51,934 bases of DNA. It comes from Symbiodinium natans. Lineage: Eukaryota; Sar; Dinophyceae; Suessiales; Symbiodiniaceae. How positions within the stretch are numbered: the stretch's first letter is position 1; every line of letters starts with the position of its first letter. A model generated the notes under the pieces. It was not told the origin of the DNA. It saw only the letters and a list, made by a program, of their open reading frames with translations, and ran no database searches. The position numbers were made by a program, and so were the translations under genes. Of this stretch, positions 1-8,728 are shown piece by piece. Where the stretch lies: positions 1 through 51,934 of the forward strand of contig CAJNDS010000915.1 of assembly GCA_905221605.1 (NCBI GenBank), given 5' to 3'.

Positions 1-3
1 TTT

Positions 4-89
<86 letters not shown>

Positions 90-3000
90 TTTTTTTTTTT
101 TTTTTTTAGTTTTTTTTTGGTTTTTTTAGTTTTTTTTAGTTTTTTTGTTTTTTTTTGGTTTTTTTTGGTTTTTTTTTAGTTTTTTTGAATTTTTTTGAAT
201 TTCTCCTTGAGAGAAAAGAGAAGAGAAAGGATGATAGGCAAAATGAGAGAAGGGAGGAGAGAAGAGAAGAGAGGAGAAATTTGCCAGAAATGAAATGAAT
301 GATTAGATTCTTCGCCAAAAAATCTTCGTCCAATGATTCCAGAAGACATCTCTGAAAAGAAGATTCTTTAGAATATTTCTCTTTAGGAGATCCTCAATCA
401 TATTTCATTTGGTAGGAAGGGAATGGATGATTAGATTCTTCGCCAAAAAACCTTCGCCAAATGAACCCAGGAAAAATCTTCAAAAGGAAGATCTTCAGGA
501 TTCAGAGTTTTTCTCATTAGGAAATTTGCAATCATATTTGGTTTGCCAGAAATGAAATGAATGATTAGATTCTTCGCCAAAAATCTTTGTCCAATGATTC
601 CAGAAGAAATCTCTGAAAAGAAGGTTATTTTAGAATACTCTCTTTAGGAGATTCTCAATCATATTTGATCTGGCAGGAAGGGAATGGATGACGAATGATT
701 ATAATCTTTACCAAAGATTCTTCGCCAACTGATTCCATTCCTATATTCATTTGGCGAAGAATTTTTGGCAAAGAATATAACCATTCGAAATATTCCACCA
801 AATAAATTTATCTTCTTTTCATTTGGCAAAGAATCAAATCTCGATATATCTTTTCTTCTCTTCCCTTCTAAGAGAAATTCGTAAATGCTTTCATTCCTTC
901 TCTTCTCTTCTACGAGAAATTCGCAAATTCTTTGACGATCTTCTTTTCATAAATTTCTCTTGGGTTCATTTGGCGAAGATTTTTTGATAAAGAAGTTAAT
1001 CATTCAATTCATTTCTGCCAAATAAATCTATCTTATTTTCATTTGATGCTTTATCAAAAATACTTCACCAAATTAATCTAGAAGAAATTTCTGAAAAGAA
1101 AATTATCAAATAATTTGCGAATTTCTCTTAGAAGAGAAAAGAAGAGCAGAAATGAGAAGAGAAGAGAAAAGAAGAGAAAAGAAGAGAAGAAATGTCAAAT
1201 TTACTTGGCAGAAATTTTTGAATGATTAGAATCTTTGTCAAAGATTCTTCGCCAAATGAATCCATTCTTGGATTCATTTGGCGAAGAAATTTTGGTAAAG
1301 AATCTAATCATGTCAGGTTTTCAAATATTTTTAAGAAATAAAGAAAATCAATAAATCATAATTCCATTTCAAGTTTATAAATATATTTAGAAATTCAGGA
1401 AAACCAATAATATATTTTCATATTTGAGATTTTCAATTATATGTAGAAGTAAGGGGAAACCAAAAAATCATAATCATAATTGAAATCTTGAATTATATTT
1501 AAAGATAATGAAATGTCATAATTCATAATCGAAGTTGAGGATTTTTAATATATTCAGAAATAATTAAAAAAATAAATAATTCGAGAGAAATAAAGGAATA
1601 GATATAGATAGATGTAGATAGATATAGATAGATATAGATAGATATAGATAGATATAGATAGAATAGAATAGATAGATATAGATAGATTATAGAAGATATA
1701 GATGATAAGATTAGATATTAGATAGCAGAAATAGATATAGATGATATGATAGATATAGATAGATATAGATAGATATAGATCGTATAGATTAGATATAGAT
1801 AGATAAAGATAGATATAGTAGATATAGATAGATATAGATAGATATAGGTAGATATAGATGATATCGATAGGATTAGAAATAGATTTAGATAGATATGGAT
1901 TAAATTAGATAGATATATAATAGATCTCGTAGATATAATACAGATAAAGATAGATATAGATAGGTTATAAATAGAACGACAGTATCGATATAAAAGATAT
2001 CGATAGATATAGATAGAAATAAATAGATATATAATATGGTATAAGATATACAGATTATAGAATATGGTATATAGATATATAATAATATAGATATAAGATT
2101 AATAGGAGATATAGATATATAGATATATAAATTATATAAATATATAGATATATAGACATATAGTTATATAGATATATAGATATATAGATATATAAATATA
2201 TAGATATATAGATATATAGATATATAGACATATAGATATATAGATATATAGATATATAGATATATAGATATATAGATATATAGATATATAGATATATAGA
2301 TTTATAGATATATAGATATATAGATATATAGATATATAGATATATAGATATATAGATATAGATATATAGATATATAGATATATAGATATATAGATATATA
2401 GATATATAGATATATAGGTATATATATATAGATATATAGATATATAGATATATAGATATAGAGAGATAAGATATATAGATGTATAGATATACATAGATAT
2501 ATGTCGATATTATGCATCTATAGATATAGAATATCTTTATCACGATATAACGATATTGAAATCTAGAATGTATAGATAGATCTATATATCATATTCTATA
2601 TATTATATATCTATATTTCTATATTAATCATATATATATATAGAGCATATAGCGTTATATATATATATCTAAATTATATATTCTAATTAAATTATCTATA
2701 TATCGAATTTTCTGTATATTTATGTATCTATATATATATATCTATATATATATATCTAAATACCTATATATCTATATATCTATACATCCATATATCGATA
2801 TTTCTTTTTTTGATATAGCTATACATCTATATATTTCAAAAACTATATATTTATATATCTAAATGTCTATATATCTATATAACTATATATCTATATATCT
2901 ATATATCTATATATCTATATATATAGATATATAGATATATAGATATATAGATATATAGATATATAGATATATAGATATATAGATATATAGATATATAGAT

Positions 3001-4498
3001 ATATAGTCATATAGATATATAGATATATAGATATATAGATATATAGATATATAGATATATAGATATATAGATATATAGATATATAGATATAAAGATATAT
3101 GAATATATAGATTTAAAGATATATAGATATATAGATATATTTATATATAGATAATTCTAGATAGATAGATATATATATACATAGATATATATAGAGATAT
3201 ATTGATATGTATAGAGTTATATATATATATATGTATAAGGCAAGTGGAGGCCCCAGGGACTCAGAGGCTCAATTTACTCAAATCTCCCTGCCGGCCCAAG
3301 ACACCCTTGAAAAGATAGAAAAAGAGGCTCCATGGACTCACATGCTTAATTTGCTTTAATATCCTTGTCTGCCCAAGACACCCTTGCAAAGAACGACAAG
3401 AGGAGGCCCCAGGGACTCATACGCTCAATTAACTTAAATCTCATTACCTGCCCAGCGTTTTACACCGTGCGAGCATCCACCCTGCATCGCATTCCGACAG
3501 AGGGATTTTTGAAAAAGCTTGGGTCAATTTACTTAAACTTGTTTGGGGGGGGCTTGGGTCAATTTTCTTAAATTCGTCTGAGGGGGACATATGAGTCCAC
3601 TTTGCAAGGATATTATTTCAAACTTTTGAATATCCATGAGATTATATGATTCGCAAATGATATTCGGAAAATCTCCAGAAAATATTATGGGTTCAATTTA
3701 TATGAATATTATAAATACATGAAAATCATATGATGGAATAGTAGATATAGTCTAAATGGTATATATAGTATATATATATAGTATATATATTATATATATA
3801 GTATATATAGTATATACTACATATAGTATATATAGTATATATAGTATGTATAGTATATATAGTATATATAGTTTTTCTAGTATATATAGTATATATATAG
3901 TATATATAGTATATATAGTATATATAGTATATATAGTATATATAGTATATATAATATGTATATATAGTATAATATATATATATAGTCTTAGTGGAGGGGT
4001 TGCATTTTGAATAATTTAGTGGTTGAAGTGAATTGTGTTGTTTGAACAATATGAGGTTTAAGTAAATTGAATATTGTCTGCTCAAATAATTTGACAAGGA
4101 TGCATGATGGAAGGCTTAAAGCTCACTAAACCCTGAAGCTCATCATGAATTCCAAATCCTAAATCCTAAACCCTAAACCCTAAACCCTAAACCGGCATTT
4201 TGTCTGAGAATTTTGACAAAATCATTTGACAATGATACATGATGAAGGCATTTTGTGTGCGCTGATAATTGTGACAAGGATGCATGAACAAGTACATTGA
4301 GCATTTTGAAAAATTTGGTGGTTTAAGTGAATTGTGCTGTTTGAACAATATGAGGTTTAAGTAAATTGAATAATGTCTGCTGAAATAATTTGGCAAGGAT
4401 GCATGATGAAGGCATATTGTCTGCTCTGATAATTAGACAGGGATGCACGAAGAAGGCACGCACGATGCAAAACGCAAGCTCAATTTATAGGCTCTTGA

Positions 4499-4748
4499 GG
4501 GTTTAGGGTTTAGGGTTTAGGGTTTAGGGTTTAGGGTTTAGGGTTTAGGGTTTAGGGTTTAGGGTTTAGGGTTTAGGGTTTAGGGTTAGGTTTAGGGTTT
4601 AGGGTTTAGGGTTTAGGGTTTAGGGTTTAGGGTTTAGGGTTTAGGGTTTAGGGTTTAGGGTTTAGGGTTTAGGGTTTAGGGTTTAGGGTTTAGGGTTTAG
4701 GGTTTAGGGTTTAGGGTTTAGGGTTTAGGGTTTAGGGTTTAGGGTTTA
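4499..4748 (+). repeat. Interstitial TTTAGGG array (U1, first)
   Basis: About 35 direct copies of the TTTAGGG heptamer, entered through CTTGAGGG and left through GGGTTTATTGAA. One variant (GGGTTAGGTTTAGGG) lies near 4584. The G-rich strand is the + strand. It is interstitial, since unique and repeat sequence continues on both sides. Confidence 0.97.
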
Positions 4749-5611
4749 TTGAACTTATTAAGGGTTCAGGTCCGGGGAAAGTTTCGAGGAGTTTCGAGCA
4801 ATTTCGAGGAGTTTCGAGGAGTTTCGAGGAGTTTCGAGGAAAGTTTCCAGGAGTTTTTTTTTTGGATTTTCGAAAAATTTCCTTCAGAAGGCCCAAAAAT
4901 TGGCTTCAGAGGATTGGCTTCAAAGGCCCAAATTGGCTTCAGAAGGCCGAACATGGGCTTCGGAAGGCCCAAAATTGGCTTCAAAAATTGGCTTCAGAAG
5001 GCCAAAATTGGTTTCAGAGGCCCAAAATTGGCTGCCCCAAAACTGGCTTTAGAAGGCCCAACTTGGCGCCAGAAGACCCAATTGGCTTCAGTCAGGAGGG
5101 CCAATTTGGCTTCAGAAGGCCCAATTGGTTTCAGAAGCCCAAACTTGGCTTCAGAAGGCCAAAATTGGCTGCAGAAATTGGCTTCAGAAGGTAAAAGTTC
5201 CAACTTGACTTCAGAAGACCTAAATAAAGTTGGCTGCAGAAGGCCAAAACTGGCTTCAGAGTCCCAAATCGGCTTCAGCAGACCCAAATTGGCTTGAGAA
5301 GGCCCAAAATTGGCTTCAGAAGGCCAAAATTGGCTTGGTTTCAGAAGGCCCAAAATTAGCTTCAGAAGGCCAAAATTGTTTAAGGCTCAAATTGGCCGCA
5401 GAAGGCCAAAACTGGCTTCAGAGGCCCAAATTGGCCCAGAAGGCCAAAATTGCCTTCAGAGGCCCAAATCCACCAGCAAAGAGCCCCATACGCAGTCACA
5501 AAGCAATTGACGGCAACTCGACAAAAAGAAGCCGGCAACTTTGCACCGCGCCAGCAAAAGTGGCCTTCCAAGAAAAGGAAGGAATAAGTTCAAGTTTACA
5601 CATTGGCTTGA
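4749..5611 (+). repeat. Telomere-bounded cassette I with 21-bp minisatellite
   Basis: The segment lies between two direct TTTAGGG arrays. A leader (4749-4790) contains GGGTTCAGGTCCGGGG and is followed by about six GTTTCGAGGA-like decamers to about 4855. From about 4880 to 5470 runs a degenerate minisatellite of about 20-21 bp with core GGCTTCAGAAGGCC, roughly 25-30 copies, many shortened or with one C missing from the GGCCC. Positions 5471-5608 are non-repetitive within this window (ACGCAGTCACAAAGCAATTG is part of it). The exit is GGCTTGAGGG. Open frames on both strands here are translations of the minisatellite in different phases and are not genes. The leader is shared with the cassettes after U3, U8 and U9. 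Confidence 0.88.
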
Positions 5612-5646
5612 GGGTTTAGGGTTTAGGGTTTAGGGTTTAGGGTTTA
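5612..5646 (+). repeat. Short interstitial TTTAGGG array
   Basis: Five copies of GGGTTTA separate cassettes I and II. Left border is CTTGAGGG; right border is GGGTTTATAGAAATTG. Confidence 0.96.
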
Positions 5647-5680
5647 TAGAAATTGTATAGGGTTTGGGTCCCAATAACGT

Positions 5681-5828
5681 TTCGAACGAAAGTTTCGAAC
5701 GAAAGTTTCGAACGAAAGTTTCGAACGAAAGTTTCGAACGAAAGTTTCGAACGAAAGTTTCGAACGAAAGTTTCGAACGAAAGTTTCGAACGAAAGTTTC
5801 GAACGAAAGTTTCGAACGAAAGTTTCGA
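5681..5828 (+). repeat. 13-bp GTTTCGAACGAAA tandem array
   Basis: About eleven near-perfect copies of a 13-bp unit. Each has a small inverted repeat (TTTCG-AA-CGAAA) and a TTCGAA palindrome. Because 13 is not a multiple of three, all three frames are cycled and stop-free, which explains overlapping open frames with a 13-residue period. The same array recurs at 7436-7565 and, more diverged, at 8099-8170. Confidence 0.95.
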
Positions 5829-5891
5829 TTTTTCAAATCACCCCTCCCCGGGAGGGGGCGGGGGGGGGGGAGGGGGGAGGGGAGGGAGGGG

Positions 5892-6107
5892 GACCGGCCA
5901 ACCTTTTCTTCATAAACTGAGATAAAAAGGTTGGCCGGTCGAAAAAAACTCGTGAGTCAGCCTTTTTCACCGGCCAACCCTTTGCTCTTTTTTTCAAGAG
6001 AACAGGTTGGCCGGTGAAAAAGCGCGTTTTTTCACCGGCCAACCTGTTCTCTTGAAAAAAAGAGCAAAAGGTTGGCCGGTGGAAAAGGCTGACTCATGAG
6101 TTTTGTG
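5892..6107. repeat. Foldback segment with ~80-bp-arm palindrome
   Basis: Positions 5943-6021 and 6025-6104 are inverted copies with about four mismatches, around a GCGCG centre near 6024. Just upstream, 5892-5940 forms a smaller hairpin with about 16-bp arms. The motif CCGGCCAACC occurs six times in alternating orientation (near 5893, 5927, 5970, 6005, 6034, 6071). The structure resembles a foldback or MITE-like element, but I found no transposase and cannot show target-site duplications. Confidence 0.87.
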
Positions 6108-6215
6108 GTTTTTTCAAACTATGTTTTTAGTTTTCGAAGGGGGTCCCCAAGAAATTTGGGGGGCGCTGCCCCCCGAGCCCCCCGCCAGGGGCCTCTCGGG
6201 GGCTGCCTGGGGCTT

Positions 6216-6835
6216 GGGGATCTGGGGAGATCTGGGGAAGATCTGGGGGGAGATCTGTGCGGTGAGATTTGAGGAGATCTGGGGGGGAGATCGGGGGGGG
6301 AAGATCTGCGCAGAGATCTGTGCGGAGATCTGCGCGGAGATCTGGGAGGAGATCTGGAGAGATCTGGGAGGAGATATGGGGGGAGATCTGGGGGGAGATC
6401 TGGCAAAGATCTGGCGGGAGGTCTGCGCGGAGATCTGGGGGGAGAGCTGGGGGAGATCTGGGGGGAGATCTGCACGGAGATCTTGGGGGGGAGATCTTGG
6501 GGGGAGATCTGGGGAAAGATCTGGGGGGAGATCTGCGCGGAGATCTGGCGGGAGATCTGTGGAGAGATCTGGCGGGAGATCTGGGGGAGATCTGGGGGGA
6601 GATCTGTGCGGAGATCTTGGGGGGGAGATCTGGGGGAGATCTAGAGGGAGATTTGGAGGGAGATCTGGGGTCGGATCTGCTGACAAGATCTAGGGCGGAG
6701 ATCTGGAGATCTGGGGGGGGAAGATTTGGGAAATCTGGGGTGGGGTGAGAGAGATCTTGCAGGAGATCTGGGAGGAGATCTGGAAGGATCTGAGGGGTGA
6801 TCTGCGGGCAGATTGGGGGGGAAATGTCGGGAAGA
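6216..6835 (+). repeat. AGATCT-G-rich tandem array
   Basis: Several dozen degenerate units of about 11-14 bp, each with the palindrome AGATCT followed by a G-rich spacer (TGGGGGG, TGTGCGG, TGCGCGG, TGGCGGG). Because AGATCT has no stop codon in any frame or strand and the spacers are stop-free, open frames of 120-200 codons appear in several phases; they are by-products of composition. Confidence 0.93.
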
Positions 6836-6967
6836 TGTGGGGGGGATCTGGGGAGGAGGGGGATGAGGAGGGGAGGAGAGGAGGGGGATGAGAGGAGGAG
6901 ATGAGAGGAGGGGATGGCGAGGGGATGGGAGGGAGGAGGGGCAGGGGAGGGGGGAGGAGGGAGGGAA
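6836..6967 (+). repeat. Purine-rich G/A tract
   Basis: The + strand is almost entirely G and A with a few T (GGGGATGAGAGG, GAGGAGGGG). It separates the AGATCT array from a GC-rich linker. Such tracts can form triplex or G-quadruplex structures; no gene is present. Confidence 0.85.
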
Positions 6968-7012
6968 ACCCCCCGCCAGGACTCTTCGCCCTGGACCCCG
7001 CCAGCAATCCAG

Positions 7013-7275
7013 GTTTGGCTTCAAACTTAAACTCGGCTTGTCAGCTGTTTAGACAAATAACTTGGAAATTCAGAATGGTACGAGAAGGCGAGGTTTGAGT
7101 AAATTGAACATTTGGCCTCAGACTTAAACTCGGCTTGTCAGCTGTTTAGACAAATAACTTGGAAATTCAGAATGGTACCAGACGGCCAGGTTTGAGTAAA
7201 TTGAGCATTTGGCTTCAAACTTAAACTCGGCTTGTCAGCTGTTTAGACAAATAACTTGGAAATTCAGAATGGTAC
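7013..7275 (+). repeat. 97-bp tandem repeat, three copies (cassette II)
   Basis: The string ACTTAAACTCGGCTTG recurs at 7025, 7122 and 7219, exactly 97 bp apart. Each unit contains GTCAGCTGTTTAGAC, GGAAATTCAGAATGGTAC and, at its junction, GGTTTGAGTAAATTGA. The last copy is partial. The same family occurs in cassette IV. Confidence 0.95.
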
Positions 7276-7305
7276 CATGTACAATTTCTATTTATTTTTT
7301 CTTGA

Positions 7306-7403
7306 GGGTTTAGGGTTTAGGGTTTAGGGTTTAGGGTTTAGGGTTTAGGGTTTAGGGTTTAGGGTTTAGGGTTTAGGGTTTAGGGTTTAGGGTTTAGGGT
7401 TTA
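7306..7403 (+). repeat. Interstitial TTTAGGG array (between cassettes II and III)
   Basis: Fourteen perfect heptamers, entered by TTCTTGAGGG and left by GGGTTTATAGAAATTG. Confidence 0.97.
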
Positions 7404-8047
7404 TAGAAATTGTATAGGGTTTGGGTCCCAATAACGTTTCGAACGAAAGTTTCGAAAAGTTTCGAACGAAAGTTTCGAACGAAAGTTTCGAACGAAAGTT
7501 TCGAACGAAAGTTTCGAACGAAAGTTTCGAACGAAAGTTTCGAACGAAAGTTTCGAACGAAAGTCCGATTTTTCAAATCAAGGGGGGGAGGGGGGAGGGG
7601 AGGGAGGGGAGGATACCTAAAACCAAGGGGGGAGGGGGGAGGGAAGAGGGGGGGGGGGGTGGTTTTGACTTTTTCCTGGGGTCTCTTTCTGGTCTTTCTG
7701 GAGGATATCTTGGGTCTTGACCGAAACGCTTTGACCGAAAGTTTTGACCGAAAGTGGGCAAAGATGTGGAGAGAACTGGGAGGAGATCTGGGAGGGAGAT
7801 CTGCGGGGGGGATCTGGAGGGGATGAGAGGGGAGGGGATGAGAGGGGAGGGGATGAGAGAGGAGGGGCTGGGAGAGGAGGGGACGAGAGGAAGGGAGATC
7901 TGGGTAGGATGAGGAGGGGATGAGAGTTGGGGATAAGAGGGGAGAGGATGAGAGAGGAGGGGAAGGAGGGCACGAGAGGAGGGGAGGAGGGGGGGGGGGG
8001 GGGCACGGGCAAATCCTGGGGGTCCCTTGCTGGTCCATTTTTCAAAT
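7404..8047 (+). repeat. Telomere-bounded cassette III
   Basis: The leader TAGAAATTGTATAGGG (7404-7436) is followed by about ten 13-bp GTTTCGAACGAAA units (7436-7565, one shortened), then a G-rich stretch (7581-7660). A short linker with three TTGACCGAAA motifs runs about 7660-7765. A G/A tract built of GGGGATGAGAG units covers 7790-7995 and ends in a run of about 15 G near 7990. The cassette ends by 8047 in TTTTTCAAATGG and a vestigial telomere array. Confidence 0.87.
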
Positions 8048-8066
8048 GGTTTAGGTTTAGGGTTTA
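8048..8066 (+). repeat. Vestigial TTTAGGG array
   Basis: Only two to three heptamers (GGTTTAGGTTTAGGGTTTA) separate cassettes III and IV. This is the shortest array that still carries the cassette leader on its right. Confidence 0.85.
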
Positions 8067-8728
8067 TAGAAATTGTATAGGGTTTGGGTCCCAATAACGT
8101 TTCGAAACGAAACGTTTCGAACGAAACGTTTCGTTCGAAAGTTCGTACGAAAGTTTCGTACGAAACGTTTTGATTTTTCAAATCACCCCCACCCCCTCCC
8201 TGTGGGGGAGGGGGGAGGGGGGGAGAGGGGGGGGGTGGAGGGGTGGAGGAGGGGAGGGGGAGTGGGGAGAGGGGGGGGAGGAGGGGGGGGGAGGGGGAGA
8301 GAAGCGGCGGGGAAGGGGGGGAGGGGGGTGGAGGGAGAGGGAGGTGGGGGGTTGGGCGGCAGGAGGGGGGCGAGGAGGGGCAAGGAAGAAAGGGAGGAAA
8401 GAGGGGGCGAGGTTTGAGTAAATTGAGCATGTGGCCTCAGACTTAAACTCTGCTTGCCAGCTGTTTAGACAAATAACTTGGAAATTCAGAATGGTACCAC
8501 AGGGCGAGATTTGAGTAAATTGAGTATTTGGTCTCAGATTTAAACTTGGCTTGTCAGCTGTTTAGACAAATAACTTGGAAATTCAGAATGGTACTAGAGG
8601 GCGAGGTTTGAGTAAATTGAGCATTTGGCTTCAGACTTAAACTCGGCTTGTCAGCTGTTTAGACAAATAACTTGGAAATTCAGAATTCAGACTGGCACCC
8701 CGTACAATTTCTATTTATTTTGTCTTGA
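8067..8728 (+). repeat. Telomere-bounded cassette IV
   Basis: The same leader as II and III is followed by a diverged 13-bp array whose units have become CGTTTCGAACGAAAC-like (8099-8170). A purine-rich tract with long G runs covers 8203-8412. Three copies of the 97-bp repeat follow, with anchors at 8441, 8538 and 8635, again exactly 97 bp apart. The TTCTATTTATTTT tail and CTTGAGGG exit match cassette II, so II and IV share both ends while III has a different right end. Confidence 0.88.

Larger units (their letters stand above)
5647..7305 (+). repeat. Telomere-bounded cassette II (composite, 1.66 kb)
   Basis: The cassette is bounded by TTTAGGG arrays. In order it holds: the leader TAGAAATTGTATAGGG (5647-5680); a 13-bp array (5681-5828); a G/C homopolymer-rich stretch (5840-5892); a foldback segment (5892-6107); GC-rich sequence with G6...C6 hairpins (6140-6215); an AGATCT array (6216-6835); a purine-only G/A tract (6836-6967); a GC-rich linker (6968-7012); three copies of a 97-bp repeat (7013-7275); and a TTCTATTTATTTT tail with CTTGAGGG exit. 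Long open frames in several phases and on both strands over the AGATCT array encode only G/D/R/S or P/S/D periodic sequence, so I reject them as genes. Confidence 0.88.

Noticed and set aside
2055-2543. Long I/Y/L/S-periodic frames in the 8-, 9- and 10-bp satellites on both strands
   Set aside because: Direct translations of TATAGATA-type satellites; present in several phases at once.
6103-6748. Frames of 105-196 codons on both strands over the AGATCT array
   Set aside because: Stop-free repeat in all frames; no start context, domain or codon bias.
7013-7275. CRISPR-like regularly spaced repeats
   Set aside because: The 97-bp units are contiguous tandem repeats without unique spacers, and the genome is eukaryotic.
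7436-7826. Frames with a 13-residue period (SFERKFRTKVSNE-like) over the GTTTCGAACGAAA arrays
   Set aside because: A 13-bp repeat without stops cycles through all frames and yields this period automatically; + and - strands are both open.
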